In this document: positions 1 to 10,048 of the stretch, one piece after another
How the letters are laid out: each line of letters starts with the position of its first letter
How positions within the stretch are numbered: the first letter of the stretch is position 1
NCBI RefSeq assembly: GCF_000949865.1
Contig: NZ_JWJH01000014.1
Span: 41,077-105,076, forward strand
DNA from: Rhizobium nepotum 39/7
GTDB lineage: Bacteria > Pseudomonadota > Alphaproteobacteria > Rhizobiales > Rhizobiaceae
Length of the DNA: 64,000 nt
Direction of reading: 5' to 3'
Position numbers and translations under genes: made by a program
The notes under the pieces: model-generated
Told to the model about the DNA's origin: nothing
What the model saw: the letters and a program-made list of their open reading frames with translations, nothing else
Database searches by the model: none

Positions 1-920
1 TCGGCGAGATTGCCGGTCAGGCCGGATTTTTCGACCACGTGCTGGGCGAGCCGCTTCGGCAGGATTTCCGAGAGCGCGGTCTGCGGCGACTGGCGACCGT
101 TCATCTGTTTCGCTTCTTTGAGCAAAGCGAGGATATCGCGCGCCGGCTCCAGTTTCAGGCGGATCGTATCGCCCTCCCTCCAATAGGAGGAGATTTGCAG
201 GATGGACGGGCCGCTCAAACCGCGATGGGTGAACAAAAGCGCCTCGTTGAAAGCCGTCTTGCCGTGGGAAATTTCAGCCGGGACCGCGACACCGGCAAGC
301 GGGCTCAGCTTTTCCAGCGCGGCAGGATCGAGCGTCAACGGCACGAGGCCTGGGCGCGTCTCGAGAAGCGACAGGCCGAATTGCTCGGCGATCTGGTAGG
401 CGAAACCGGTCGCGCCCATTTTCGGGATCGACTTGCCGCCCGTTGCGACGACGAGGCTTTCTCCCTCGATAACGCCACCGGAGGTCGTCACGCGAAAACG
501 CCCGCCATCATGGGCGACATCAGAGACGGCAGTTTCGAGCCTCAATTTCACCTTCGCGGCCTGCATTTCGCCAAGCAGCATACGGATGATGTCCTTGGCG
601 CTGTCGTCGCAAAAGAGCTGCCCGAGCGTCTTTTCATGCCAGGCGATGCGGTGTTTCTCGACCAGAGCGATGAAATCTCGCGGCGTGTAACGGGCGAGTG
701 CGGATTTGGCGAAATGCGGGTTGGCGGAGAGGTAATTCTTCGGCCCGGCATGGATGTTGGTGAAATTGCAGCGGCCGCCGCCGGAGATGCGGATTTTCTC
801 GCCCGGCGCCTTGGCATGGTCGAGGATGATAACGGAGCGACCGCGCTGGCCGGCGCGGATGGCGCACATCATGCCGGCGGCCCCCGCCCCCAAAATCAGC
901 ACGTCACATTTCTCTGCCAT
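1..920 (-). CDS. HI0933/BaiN-type flavoprotein (NAD(P)/FAD-dependent oxidoreductase), 3' end outside window
   Basis: The reading frame starts at an ATG at 918-920 and stays open to the window edge, so about 306 residues are visible and the C-terminus is missing. The N-terminus has a dinucleotide-binding motif (GAGAAGMMCA, near residues 11-20) followed by the family signature GGGRCNFTN around residues 48-56. This is the layout of the HI0933/YhiN/BaiN flavoproteins, which bind FAD; their physiological reaction is poorly known. The gene diverges from the glutamine-synthetase-like gene on the other side of a 130-bp spacer. The large plus-strand frame over the same DNA is a shadow. Family assignment is firm, substrate unknown. 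Confidence 0.88.
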   Translation of the reverse strand, partial: MAEKCDVLILGAGAAGMMCAIRAGQRGRSVIILDHAKAPGEKIRISGGGRCNFTNIHAGPKNYLSANPHFAKSALARYTPRDFIALVEKHRIAWHEKTLGQLFCDDSAKDIIRMLLGEMQAAKVKLRLETAVSDVAHDGGRFRVTTSGGVIEGESLVVATGGKSIPKMGATGFAYQIAEQFGLSLLETRPGLVPLTLDPAALEKLSPLAGVAVPAEISHGKTAFNEALLFTHRGLSGPSILQISSYWREGDTIRLKLEPARDILALLKEAKQMNGRQSPQTALSEILPKRLAQHVVEKSGLTGNLA

Positions 921-1049
921 GGTTGTTTTCCGTTTGCTTCTCCCTTTCCTCTTTTCGAAGTGCCGCCCATTGTCAATGGCGCTTTCCCCCTCGCCAATTG
1001 CCAAACTCCGGTTATGATGGCGCCAGTCGAAACACAGACCCGGTGATAC

Positions 1050-2486
1050 ATGCCCTCGAAGAAAACCATGCTCCGCCCGAAAAAACAGGCAACCATGGCA
1101 AAAAAACCTCCTCTCGACCTCTCCTCCACCCGTGGCGTTTCCTCCTGGCGCGAAGCTTCGCAATGGTTGAGGGCGCGCGGTATCGAGGATATCGAGTGCA
1201 TAACACCCGATCTTGCCGGAGTTGCGCGTGGCAAGATGATGCCGACGGCGAAATTCACGGGCGATACCTCGCTCGCCCTGCCCTCCGCGCTCTACCGCCA
1301 CACGATCTCAGGCGAATATCCCGATGAGACCGCAAACTTCCGCTACGAGCCGCGCGACAGCGACCTGAAGCTGGTGCCGGACCTTTCCACGCTCTCCGTC
1401 GTGCCGTGGGAAAGCGACCCGACCGCGCAGGTAATCTGCGACGTGGTGGATGTCGAAGGCAATTTCGTGCCTTACACGCCACGCAACGTGTTGAGGAACG
1501 TTCTTTCGCTCTATAGCGAAAAGGGCTGGAAGCCGGTCGTGGCGCCGGAAATCGAATTCTACCTCGTCGCCATGAATGACGACCCGGATTATCCGCTGCA
1601 TCCGCCGAAGGGCAGGTCGGGCCGCTCCATTGTCGGCGGGCAGAGCTATTCCATCGCCGGCATCAACGAATTCGACGAGTTGATCGACGACATCTATCAT
1701 TTCTCCGAAAAACAGGGCCTCGAGATCGACACGCTGATCCACGAGGAAGGCCCGGCCCAGCTTGAAATCAACCTGCGTCACGGCGATCCGATCGAGCTTG
1801 CCGACCAAGTGTTCCTGTTCAAGCGCACCATCCGCGAGGCTGCCCTGAAGCATGGCATCTACGCCACCTTCATGGCCAAGCCCATGCAGGGCCAACCCGG
1901 TTCGGCCATGCATATCCACCAGTCGGTGGTGGAAATCGACGGCGGTCGCAATATTTTCACGAACAAGGACGGCGGCCCTTCCAAGGAGTTCTTCTCCTTC
2001 GTGGGCGGCATGCAGCGTTACGTTCCAAATGCGCTGGTGATGCTTGCGCCCTACGTGAACTCCTATCGCCGCCTGACGCCCGACATGGCCTGCCCGGTCA
2101 ACAATGCCTGGGGTTACGACAACCGCACCACAGCCTTCCGGGTGCCGATTTCAAGCCCGCAGGCGCGGCGCGTCGAAAACCGCCTGCCGAGTTCGGATGC
2201 CAATCCCTATCTCGCGCTTGCCGCTTCGCTTGCCTGCGGCTGGCTGGGCATCGTCAACAATATCGAACCGACCGAGCCGACCGCCGAGACGGCAAACGAA
2301 GGCTCCATCGACCTGCCGCGCGGCCTTCTGGAAGCCGTGGCGCTGCTTGAGGGCGAAGAACAGTTCGAGCGGGTGTTCGGCCATGAATTCGTTGGCCTTT
2401 ATGCGGGCCTGAAACGCGGGGAATTCGAGACCTTCATGCAGGTCATCAGCCCCTGGGAGCGGGAATTCCTGCTTCTCAACGTGTGA
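1050..2486 (+). CDS. Glutamine synthetase family protein (possible gamma-glutamylpolyamine synthetase-like)
   Basis: A 478-residue protein of the glutamine synthetase superfamily, which ligates an amine to glutamate using ATP. Metal and substrate motifs are visible: EIEFYL at 167-172, GPAQLEIN near 234-241 and MHIHQS near 287-292. It lacks the adenylylation-loop context of classical GlnA. The neighbouring gene encodes an FAD amine oxidase 12 bp downstream, as in PuuA/PuuB-type pairs that glutamylate and then oxidise polyamines or other amines. That role is inferred from pairing and not shown by the sequence. The start is uncertain: ATG at 1050 has no clear ribosome site, and an in-frame ATG at 1095 (preceded by AGGC) may be the true start. 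Confidence 0.88.
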   Translation: MPSKKTMLRPKKQATMAKKPPLDLSSTRGVSSWREASQWLRARGIEDIECITPDLAGVARGKMMPTAKFTGDTSLALPSALYRHTISGEYPDETANFRYEPRDSDLKLVPDLSTLSVVPWESDPTAQVICDVVDVEGNFVPYTPRNVLRNVLSLYSEKGWKPVVAPEIEFYLVAMNDDPDYPLHPPKGRSGRSIVGGQSYSIAGINEFDELIDDIYHFSEKQGLEIDTLIHEEGPAQLEINLRHGDPIELADQVFLFKRTIREAALKHGIYATFMAKPMQGQPGSAMHIHQSVVEIDGGRNIFTNKDGGPSKEFFSFVGGMQRYVPNALVMLAPYVNSYRRLTPDMACPVNNAWGYDNRTTAFRVPISSPQARRVENRLPSSDANPYLALAASLACGWLGIVNNIEPTEPTAETANEGSIDLPRGLLEAVALLEGEEQFERVFGHEFVGLYAGLKRGEFETFMQVISPWEREFLLLNV

Positions 2487-2498
2487 GGTGTTCGCAGC

Positions 2499-3785
2499 AT
2501 GACATGGCAAAGCCCGATTGCGCCGGGAATTTCCTGGTATCAGGCAACCGTTGGCGAGCGGCCGGAATATCCGGCGCTTGACGGGTCAAAACAGGTGGAC
2601 GTCGCGATTATCGGCGGCGGTTACACCGGCCTTCAGGCTGCCTGCAATCTCGCAGCCAACGGCGTTTCCGTCGCCCTCATCGAGGCGCATCGTTTCGGTG
2701 ACGGCGCGTCAGGCCGCAACGGCGGACAGTTCGGCACCGGCCAGCGCTCGTTTCCCGACGAGATGGAAGAGCAGATCGGCTTCGAGCAATCGAAGGTACT
2801 GTTCGACATTGCCGAGGATGCCAAACATTACGTCCTCGACTTCGCCCGCGACCACGGCATAGACATGGAGTATCTGCCGGGGCAGCTCTATGTGGCGCAC
2901 AAGGCGGCTTACGAAGACGACTACCGCAAAAGCGTCGATGCGATGAACAATCGCTACGGCTATCCGCATATTTCCTACATGGAGCGGGCGGAGGCGCGCA
3001 AACGTGTCGGCTCCACCCATTATTTCGGCGGTACCCACGACACCGGCACCGGCCATATCCATCCGCTGAAGCTGCTGGTCGGCCTTGCCAAAGCGACAAA
3101 AGCCGCAGGCGCGGATATTCACGAAATGACGCCCGCCAGATCCATCCACCAGTCCGGCGGCAAGACGATCATCGAAACGCCCAGCGGTACGCTGACGGCG
3201 ACGCGGGTGCTTATCGCGACCAATGCCTATATCGGCAATCTGGAGCCGGTGACGGCCGCCCATATCATGCCGATCCGCTCCTTCATCGGCGCGACCGCGC
3301 CGCTCGACGCTTATCCCGACATCATTCCTGGCAGGCAAGCCGTCGCCGATTCCCGTTTCGTGGTGCGCTACTTCCGCAAGACGACCGACAACCGGCTGCT
3401 GTTTGGCGGGCGCGAAGCCTACACCGCCGATACGCCACGCGATATTTCCAGCCATATCCGCCGTCAGATCGCGGAAATCTATCCTGAGCTTGAAAATGTC
3501 GATGTCACCCATTCATGGGGCGGCTCCGTCGGCATCACCCTGCCGCGACAGGTCTTCGTGCGGGAAGTGATGCCCGGCGTCACCTCCATCGGTGGCTATT
3601 CCGGCCATGGGGTGATGCTCTCGAACTATTGCGGCAAGCTCTATGCCGATCTCGTTCTCGGCAAAAAGGACATGCTGGCACCCTTCGCCCGGCTGAAGGT
3701 GCCATCCTTTCCGGGTGGGGCTTCGCTGCGGACGCCGCTGCTGTTCCTGGCGTTGTCATGGTATGCGTTGCGGGACAGGTTTTAG
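2499..3785 (+). CDS. FAD-dependent oxidoreductase, DAO family (gamma-glutamylputrescine oxidase-like)
   Basis: A 428-residue D-amino-acid-oxidase-type flavoprotein. After a short N-terminal segment (ISWYQATVGERPEYPAL region) it has the FAD-binding GGGYTG at 39-44 and the downstream ASGRNGGQ motif, both typical of PuuB/OrdL-like amine oxidases that release hydrogen peroxide and an aldehyde. The ATG follows GAGGTG with good spacing and lies 12 bp after the glutamine-synthetase-like gene, so the two are probably co-transcribed and act in sequence on the same amine. The substrate cannot be read from the sequence. Confidence 0.88.
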   Translation: MTWQSPIAPGISWYQATVGERPEYPALDGSKQVDVAIIGGGYTGLQAACNLAANGVSVALIEAHRFGDGASGRNGGQFGTGQRSFPDEMEEQIGFEQSKVLFDIAEDAKHYVLDFARDHGIDMEYLPGQLYVAHKAAYEDDYRKSVDAMNNRYGYPHISYMERAEARKRVGSTHYFGGTHDTGTGHIHPLKLLVGLAKATKAAGADIHEMTPARSIHQSGGKTIIETPSGTLTATRVLIATNAYIGNLEPVTAAHIMPIRSFIGATAPLDAYPDIIPGRQAVADSRFVVRYFRKTTDNRLLFGGREAYTADTPRDISSHIRRQIAEIYPELENVDVTHSWGGSVGITLPRQVFVREVMPGVTSIGGYSGHGVMLSNYCGKLYADLVLGKKDMLAPFARLKVPSFPGGASLRTPLLFLALSWYALRDRF

Positions 3786-3811
3786 GAAAGCTGCCTACTT
3801 CTGGAGATCAG

Positions 3812-4171
3812 ATGCAAAGACCCAGCGACAGGCCTATAACGATTGTGACCGGTTACGGGATGGCGGAAACCGCAGTGACATGTTCGTTTCTGCGTGCCTA
3901 CGGCATCCACATCACGGTCCCTGCAGCGCATATTGTTTCCGTAAACTGGCATTTGGCTGTCGCTTTCGGAGGCATGGAAATCCGCGTGCCTGAATGGCAA
4001 AGGCATGATGCGAAACTGCTTCTGGACAGTGTCGATGCGTCATGCAACGCCGAAGAACCGACACCGCGATCATGGATGGTGAAAATTGCAGCGATTATCG
4101 TTTTCTTCTTTTTTTCCGTTCCGCCGCCGGCAAGGGGCCTGTTCAAAAAACCTGCCTTCCAGCCGGCATAA
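3812..4171 (+). CDS. DUF2007-like small protein with C-terminal membrane segment
   Basis: A 119-residue protein in the frame whose longest version runs back into the oxidase gene; the start at 3812 is chosen because GGAGA lies 6-10 bases before it. Residues 10-80 resemble the DUF2007 putative signal-transducing domain: a switch from an Ala-rich helix to a G-I-H turn, then AVAFGGMEIRVPE and a final A-K-L-L-L helix. Near residues 90-106 is a hydrophobic stretch (IAAIIVFFFFSV), likely one membrane span. The role is unknown. It lies 26 bp after the amine oxidase gene and could be a weakly co-transcribed passenger. Confidence 0.6.
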   Translation: MQRPSDRPITIVTGYGMAETAVTCSFLRAYGIHITVPAAHIVSVNWHLAVAFGGMEIRVPEWQRHDAKLLLDSVDASCNAEEPTPRSWMVKIAAIIVFFFFSVPPPARGLFKKPAFQPA

Positions 4172-4300
4172 CAAATGACGATATCGGCACCGGTTTCATC
4201 CCCCGAAAGCCAAAAATCATAATTTCACATAACTGAGACTGGCATTTTTAAATCGATTAGATTATGGATGCCCCAACCCTTGAAGATCGAGAGAATCGAT

Positions 4301-5776
4301 ATGAGCAGTCAGATTATTCCTGTTGAAGCTTTTGATTGTGTCGTTTTCGGCGGCACCGGCGATCTGGCGGAGCGCAAGCTTCTGCCGGCCCTTTATCACC
4401 GTCAGGTCGAAGGCCAGTTCACGGAGCCTACCCGCATCATCGGCGCGTCGCGTTCGGTCATGACCCACGAGGAATATCGCAAATTCGCGCAGGACGCGCT
4501 GAAGGAGCATCTGAAGGCGGGCGAATATGACGATGCGCAGGTCGCGCTGTTTCTCAACCGGATTTTCTATGTGCCCGTCGACGCCAAGTCAGGCAATGGA
4601 TGGGACCTGCTGAAAAAACTGCTCGATGAGGGCAAGGAACGCATACGCGCATTCTATCTGGCTGTCGCGCCGGGCATTTTCGGCGATATTGCCGACAAGA
4701 TCCGCGAACACAAGCTGATCACCCGCTCGACCCGCATCGTCGTGGAAAAGCCGATCGGTCGCGACCTTGCTTCCGCTCAGATTCTCAACGACACGATCGG
4801 CCATGTCTTCAAGGAAGAACAGATCTTCCGTATCGACCACTATCTCGGCAAGGAGACGGTGCAGAACCTGATGGCGCTGCGTTTCGCCAACGCTCTTTAC
4901 GAGCCGCTGTGGAATTCGGCCCATATCGACCATGTGCAGATCACGGTCGCAGAAGCGGTCGGGCTCGAGGGCCGCGCGGGGTATTACGACAAGGCCGGCG
5001 CGCTGCGCGACATGGTGCAGAACCATATCCTGCAATTGCTCTGCCTCGTTGCCATGGAGCCGCCCGCATCCATGAATGCGGAAGCCGTGCGTGACGAGAA
5101 GCTGAAGGTTCTGCGCTCGCTGAAGCGGATCGATACGAGCAATGTCGAGAAGCTCACCGTTCGCGGCCAGTACCGCGCCGGCGCTTCCGCAGGCGGACCG
5201 GTCAAGGGTTATCTGGAGGAGCTTGAGGGCGGCGTTTCCAACACGGAGACCTTCGTCGCCATCAAGGCCGAGATCGCCAACTGGCGCTGGGCCGGCGTTC
5301 CCTTCTACATCCGCACCGGCAAACGTCTTGCGACCCGCGTTTCCGAGATCGTCGTTACTTTCAAGCAGATCCCGCATTCGATCTTCGATGATGCGGCTGG
5401 CAAGATCGAGGCCAACAAGCTGGTCATTCGCCTGCAGCCGGACGAAGGCGTCAAGCAATCGCTCCTCATCAAGGACCCCGGCCCGGGCGGCATGCGCCTG
5501 CGTCAGGTCTCGCTGGATATGAGCTTTGCCGAAGCCTTCAACGTGCGCAGCCCCGATGCCTATGAGCGGCTTTTGATGGATACTATCCGCTCCAACCAGA
5601 CGCTGTTCATGCGCCGCGACGAAGTGGAAGCGGCATGGGACTGGGTCGACCCCATTCTCAAGAGCTGGGAAGATCTGGCGCAGGGCGTGCAGGGCTACAC
5701 GGCCGGGACCTGGGGTCCGAGCGGCTCGATCGCGCTGATCGAGCGCGATGGCCGCACCTGGCATGACGCGGATTGA
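4301..5776 (+). CDS. zwf: Glucose-6-phosphate 1-dehydrogenase
   Basis: Oxidises glucose 6-phosphate to 6-phosphogluconolactone with NADP+ (or NAD+), the first step of the Entner-Doudoroff and oxidative pentose phosphate routes in the cytosol. The NADP-binding motif GGTGDLAERK is at 17-26 and the active-site signature RIDHYLGKE at 177-185. From this start the protein is 491 residues, the usual rhizobial length; an in-frame ATG at 4268 would add 11 residues with no homology value. It heads a zwf-pgl-edd run in which pgl begins 10 bp after the zwf stop, so all three are probably one transcription unit. Confidence 0.97.
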   Translation: MSSQIIPVEAFDCVVFGGTGDLAERKLLPALYHRQVEGQFTEPTRIIGASRSVMTHEEYRKFAQDALKEHLKAGEYDDAQVALFLNRIFYVPVDAKSGNGWDLLKKLLDEGKERIRAFYLAVAPGIFGDIADKIREHKLITRSTRIVVEKPIGRDLASAQILNDTIGHVFKEEQIFRIDHYLGKETVQNLMALRFANALYEPLWNSAHIDHVQITVAEAVGLEGRAGYYDKAGALRDMVQNHILQLLCLVAMEPPASMNAEAVRDEKLKVLRSLKRIDTSNVEKLTVRGQYRAGASAGGPVKGYLEELEGGVSNTETFVAIKAEIANWRWAGVPFYIRTGKRLATRVSEIVVTFKQIPHSIFDDAAGKIEANKLVIRLQPDEGVKQSLLIKDPGPGGMRLRQVSLDMSFAEAFNVRSPDAYERLLMDTIRSNQTLFMRRDEVEAAWDWVDPILKSWEDLAQGVQGYTAGTWGPSGSIALIERDGRTWHDAD

Positions 5777-5786
5777 GGGCGCGGAG

Positions 5787-6485
5787 ATGAGCGAAACAAT
5801 GCATGTCTTCGACACCGCCGCCGAACTGGCGAACGCTCTGGCAGCCGATATCGCCCAGCGCCTGGACGCGGCAACGAAAGAATACGGGACGGCAAGCATT
5901 GCCGTTTCCGGCGGTTCCACACCCAAGCTGTTCTTTCAGGCGCTTTCCCGCCACGATCTCGACTGGAGCAACATCAGCGTGACGCTGGTGGACGAGCGTT
6001 TCGTGCCGCCGGAAAGCGAACGCTCGAACCATCGTCTGGTCGGCGAGAACCTTTTGCAGGACAAGGCGAAGGCGGCCTATTTCGTGCCGCTGTTCCAGCC
6101 GGCGGCCTCGCCTGAAGATGCGGCGACGCTTGCGACCGTCAAGACCGAGGCGATCTGCGACCCGTTCGATGTCGTTGTGCTCGGCATGGGAACAGATGGC
6201 CACACGGCATCGTTCTTTCCCGGGGGCGACAATCTCTACGAGGCGCTCGACCTCGACGAGCCGCGCGGCGTTTTGACCATGGCAGCGGAAAATGCGGGAG
6301 AAGAGCGACTGACGTTCAACTTCTCCAGCCTTCACGACGCTGGTTTTCTGGTGCTGCATATCGAAGGCGCCACCAAAAAAGCGACGCTCGAAAAAGCGCA
6401 GTCAGGCGAGGATGAGGACGAAATGCCGATCCGCGCCGTGCTGAACCGGGCGGAAACCGCCGTGGATATTTACTGGGCGCCATAA
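5787..6485 (+). CDS. pgl: 6-phosphogluconolactonase
   Basis: Hydrolyses 6-phosphogluconolactone to 6-phosphogluconate. The 232-residue protein has the family motifs AVSGGSTPKLFF near 34-45, VTLVDERFVPP near 65-75 and LGMGTDGHTASFFPG near 132-146. The chosen ATG follows GCGGAG and begins 10 bp after zwf. An upstream in-frame start at 5748 would overlap zwf and is less likely. Its place between zwf and edd matches its metabolic order. Confidence 0.96.
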   Translation: MSETMHVFDTAAELANALAADIAQRLDAATKEYGTASIAVSGGSTPKLFFQALSRHDLDWSNISVTLVDERFVPPESERSNHRLVGENLLQDKAKAAYFVPLFQPAASPEDAATLATVKTEAICDPFDVVVLGMGTDGHTASFFPGGDNLYEALDLDEPRGVLTMAAENAGEERLTFNFSSLHDAGFLVLHIEGATKKATLEKAQSGEDEDEMPIRAVLNRAETAVDIYWAP

Positions 6486-6608
6486 GCCGACGCGGTTGCC
6501 GCGCAAGCGGCCCGCGACAGCGCCCGACGACAAGAAGACGAAAACACGATAACCGGTCCTTCATCTCCCGGAACGCCGGTTCTCGACCAACGAACAGGAT
6601 GAACGCTC

Positions 6609-8429
6609 ATGTCCGCCGATTCCCGCATTCAGGCCATTACCGCCCGCATCGTCGAACGTTCCAAGCCCTACCGCGAGACCTATCTCGAACGGCTGCGGCT
6701 GCAGGTTTCGAAAGGCGTTCATCGCTCCACTCTTTCCTGCGGCAATCTCGCGCATGGATTTGCGGTCTGTTCCCCCGCCGACAAGGACCTCCTTGCCGGC
6801 GACCGGGTTGGCAATCTCGGCATCATCACCGCCTATAACGACATGCTGTCGGCGCACCAGCCCTACGAGACCTTTCCGGCGATCATCCGCGAGGCTGCCG
6901 CGCAAGCGGGCGGCGTGGCGCAGGTGGCGGGTGCCGTGCCAGCCATGTGCGACGGCGTGACCCAGGGCCAGCCGGGCATGGAGCTTTCGCTGTTTTCCCG
7001 CGATGCCATCGCCATGGCCGCCGGCATCGGCCTATCGCACAACATGTTCGACGCGGCCGTCTATCTCGGCATCTGCGACAAGATCGTGCCCGGCCTCGTC
7101 ATTGCAGCACTTTCCTTCGGCCACCTGCCCTCCGTCTTCATTCCCGCCGGCCCGATGACGACAGGCCTGCCGAACGACGAAAAATCCCGCATCCGCCAGC
7201 TTTATGCCGAAGGCAAGGTCGGCCGCGCCGAACTGCTGGAGGCCGAGTCCAAATCCTATCATGGTCCCGGCACCTGCACCTTCTACGGTACGGCCAATTC
7301 CAACCAGATGCTGATGGAGATCATGGGTTTCCATATGCCCGGCTCCTCCTTCATCAATCCCGGCACGCCGCTGCGCGAAGCACTGACGCGCGAAGCCGCC
7401 AAGCGGGCGCTCGCCATCACCGCACAGGGCAATGAATTTACCCCAGCGGGCGAGATGATTGACGAAAGATCAATCGTCAACGGTGTCGTCGGCCTGCATG
7501 CCACGGGCGGCTCCACCAACCACACCATGCATCTCATCGCCATGGCGCGCGCTGCCGGCATCATCCTCACCTGGCAGGATATTTCCGACCTTTCGGATAT
7601 CGTGCCGCTGCTCGCCCGCGTCTACCCCAACGGGCTTGCGGATGTGAACCACTTCCACGCCGCCGGCGGCATGGGCTTCCTCATCAAGCAGCTTTTGAAG
7701 CAGGGCTTCGTGCATGACGATGTGCGCACCGTCTTCGGACACGGTCTTGAAGCCTACACCGTGGATGCCAAGCTCGACGAAAAGGGTGCGGTCGTCCGTC
7801 AGCCCTCTCCCGAGCAGAGCCACGACCCCAAGGTTCTCTCCAGCGTCGAAACGCCGTTCCAGCCAACCGGCGGCCTGAAAATGCTGACGGGCAATCTCGG
7901 CAAATCGGTCATCAAGATTTCCGCCGTCAAACCCGAACGCCACATCATCGAGGCGCCCGCGATCGTCTTTAACGACCAGCAGGAGCTTCAGGACGCGTTC
8001 AAGGACGGCAAGCTCAACCGCGATTTCATCGCCGTCGTCCGCTTCCAGGGCCCGAAGGCCAACGGCATGCCGGAACTGCACCGCCTGACCCCGCCGCTCG
8101 GCGTGTTGCAGGACCGTGGGTTCAAAGTCGCGCTGGTGACGGACGGGCGCATGTCCGGCGCTTCCGGCAAGGTGCCGGCCGCAATCCATGTGACCCCGGA
8201 AGCTTCCGAATGCGGCCCGATCTCGCTCATCCGTGACGGCGATATCATTCGTCTCGACGCCGTTTCCGGCTCGCTGGAAGTGCTGGTTTCTGCTGCAGAA
8301 CTGGCAAAACGCGAACCGGCGCGCGCCGATCTTTCCGGCAACGAATGGGGCATGGGCCGCGAACTTTTCGCCCCCTTCCGCCGCAATGTCGGCCCGGCCG
8401 ACCAGGGCGCCAGCGTTCTGTTCCATTGA
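6609..8429 (+). CDS. edd: Phosphogluconate dehydratase
   Basis: Dehydrates 6-phosphogluconate to 2-keto-3-deoxy-6-phosphogluconate, the committed Entner-Doudoroff step. The 606-residue protein belongs to the IlvD/Edd family; [12 protein letters not shown] begins at residue 114, and Cys residues there and in the TLSCGN and GTCTFYGT segments are the likely iron-sulfur ligands. The ATG follows AGGATGA. It sits 123 bp after pgl and is followed at once by a strong hairpin terminator, so it closes the operon. An eda aldolase gene is not in the window. Confidence 0.97.
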   Translation: MSADSRIQAITARIVERSKPYRETYLERLRLQVSKGVHRSTLSCGNLAHGFAVCSPADKDLLAGDRVGNLGIITAYNDMLSAHQPYETFPAIIREAAAQAGGVAQVAGAVPAMCDGVTQGQPGMELSLFSRDAIAMAAGIGLSHNMFDAAVYLGICDKIVPGLVIAALSFGHLPSVFIPAGPMTTGLPNDEKSRIRQLYAEGKVGRAELLEAESKSYHGPGTCTFYGTANSNQMLMEIMGFHMPGSSFINPGTPLREALTREAAKRALAITAQGNEFTPAGEMIDERSIVNGVVGLHATGGSTNHTMHLIAMARAAGIILTWQDISDLSDIVPLLARVYPNGLADVNHFHAAGGMGFLIKQLLKQGFVHDDVRTVFGHGLEAYTVDAKLDEKGAVVRQPSPEQSHDPKVLSSVETPFQPTGGLKMLTGNLGKSVIKISAVKPERHIIEAPAIVFNDQQELQDAFKDGKLNRDFIAVVRFQGPKANGMPELHRLTPPLGVLQDRGFKVALVTDGRMSGASGKVPAAIHVTPEASECGPISLIRDGDIIRLDAVSGSLEVLVSAAELAKREPARADLSGNEWGMGRELFAPFRRNVGPADQGASVLFH

Positions 8430-8433
8430 TCGC

Positions 8434-8475
8434 CCGGAGGCGAAAGCCCGATCCGGCCTTCGCCTCCGGTCCTTT
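8434..8475 (+). terminator. Rho-independent terminator after edd
   Basis: An 11-bp perfect inverted repeat (arms CCGGAGGCGAA at 8434-8444 and TTCGCCTCCGG at 8459-8469) starts 5 bases after the edd stop and is followed by TCCTTTG. It ends the zwf-pgl-edd unit. The T-tract is short, so termination may be partial. Confidence 0.75.
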
Positions 8476-8592
8476 GTTCTGCCCGGCAAAAGCCGGCGCT
8501 GAAACCGCTTTATTTCCCGTCTCTTAAACGTCAAACTTGTCATGCGGCTGTGACGATCGCCCTATAGGGCCTTCTCAGCCAGCCGCGAGACG

Positions 8593-9987
8593 ATGGCGCA
8601 ATTGCAGATGATGGGGCCGGATATGACGATTTTCTCAAGCAAACGCCGCGATGTGCTGAAACTCATGGCTGGCACCGCCGTGCTGCCACTGATGGTGGCG
8701 GCGCCGCCGGCTGAGGCACAGGATGTGCCCCTGCGCGCGATCGTGATCACCGACCTGCATTCGGCCTATGAGCGCATCGGGCAGCTTCTCGCGGCAATAG
8801 AAACCCGCATCGCCGCCGACAGGGCGCCCCATATTATTCTTCTGAACGGTGACCTGTTCGAAACCGGTAATGCGGTGGCGACACGTTCGGGCGGCGAAAT
8901 CGAGTGGACGTTCCTGGCGGCACTCGCAAAACTCGCTCCCACCGTCATCAATATCGGCAACCATGAGGCCGATATCGACAATGATCTCGCCAATTTCGTC
9001 AGCCGCGCCCAAGCGCTCGGCATTACCGTGCTTTCCAACATCATCGACAAGCGGACCGGCGCTGCCTACGCACCGGCCAGCGCCGAGGTAAGTGTGGGCG
9101 GACGGCAGATCGTCGTTGCGGGCCTCGCCACCAACGCGATCAACACCTATCCGAAGGCGACGCGCGAAATGCTGGATGTTCCCCAGCCCGTGGAATGGGC
9201 GAAGGAAAATCTGCCCACAATCGTCAAGCGGGATGCGATCAACATCGTTCTCAGCCATGCAGGCGTCGTTGCCGACCGCGACATCCTGCCATTGCTGCCG
9301 GATGGCACCCTGCTGGTCGGTGGCCACGATCACCTGAACTTCGTCCATGCGCAGGGAGCCACATGCTATGTCCACACCGGCTCATGGTGCACCTCCATGG
9401 CCATCGCGACGATCGCTGCCTCCGGCAAGGCTCCGACCATCGAGACCGTCGCCATCGATAGCAGCGTTCCCGCCTCTCCGGCGCTCAAAGGACTGATCGA
9501 ACAGACGCTCGAAAAACATCTCACGGTGGAAGAACGGGCGATCGTCGGCAAAACCGAAAAGGCGATGACCGTGGATGAGGCCGGACGCCATGTGGCGCAG
9601 TTCATCGCCGCAAAAACCGGTGCGGATGTCGGCTTCATCGGCCACACCTCCTTCGGCGCAGGTCTGCCGCAGGGTGATATCAGCCGCTACGATTTCAACG
9701 CTTCCCTGCGTTTCGACGGCAAGCTGATGGTGACGGAAGTGGATGCCGAGGTGCTTGCGCAAATCCTCAAGCGTTGCAATCAGGATGGTGACATTCCGCT
9801 TGCCGACCGCACCGGCGACTATCTTTACGCCATGCCGGAAAAACCGGAAACGAGAGAGCGCTACAAACTTGTCTGCAACGACTGGTCCGCCACCAACCAG
9901 AAATCCTATTTCGGCCGCAGCAATCTTACCTTCGCCGAAGTGCCGGATGTGAAGCTGAAGCAGACGGTTCTGGGCGGGCTTTCTTGA
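8593..9987 (+). CDS. Tat-exported metallophosphatase / 5'-nucleotidase-like protein
   Basis: A 464-residue calcineurin-like phosphoesterase. The N-terminus has a twin-arginine signal (SSKRRDVLKLM followed by a hydrophobic run and AEA cleavage region), so it is probably exported folded to the periplasm. Metal-ligand motifs follow in order: TDLHS, LNGDLFE, IGNHEAD, LSHAG and GGHDHLN. The C-terminal half resembles the 5'-nucleotidase substrate domain. The start is 8593 or 8623; the latter leaves a tighter Tat signal (MTIFSSKRRDVL). It is separated from edd by a terminator and appears to be a single-gene unit. The substrate is unknown. Confidence 0.85.
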   Translation: MAQLQMMGPDMTIFSSKRRDVLKLMAGTAVLPLMVAAPPAEAQDVPLRAIVITDLHSAYERIGQLLAAIETRIAADRAPHIILLNGDLFETGNAVATRSGGEIEWTFLAALAKLAPTVINIGNHEADIDNDLANFVSRAQALGITVLSNIIDKRTGAAYAPASAEVSVGGRQIVVAGLATNAINTYPKATREMLDVPQPVEWAKENLPTIVKRDAINIVLSHAGVVADRDILPLLPDGTLLVGGHDHLNFVHAQGATCYVHTGSWCTSMAIATIAASGKAPTIETVAIDSSVPASPALKGLIEQTLEKHLTVEERAIVGKTEKAMTVDEAGRHVAQFIAAKTGADVGFIGHTSFGAGLPQGDISRYDFNASLRFDGKLMVTEVDAEVLAQILKRCNQDGDIPLADRTGDYLYAMPEKPETRERYKLVCNDWSATNQKSYFGRSNLTFAEVPDVKLKQTVLGGLS

Positions 9988-10048
9988 ACCCGCAACCTAG
10001 CGGAGTAAGGCGCAAACGCAGAGGCAATCATTGCGGGACTGTCTGCCG

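Noticed and set aside
39..1046. 335-residue plus-strand frame
   Set aside because: It lies over the minus-strand flavoprotein gene, which has strong family motifs; it has no recognisable domain and is an artefact of high GC.
3515..3811. N-terminal extension of the DUF2007-like gene into the oxidase gene
   Set aside because: The extension is the out-of-frame oxidase sequence; a ribosome site supports the start at 3812.
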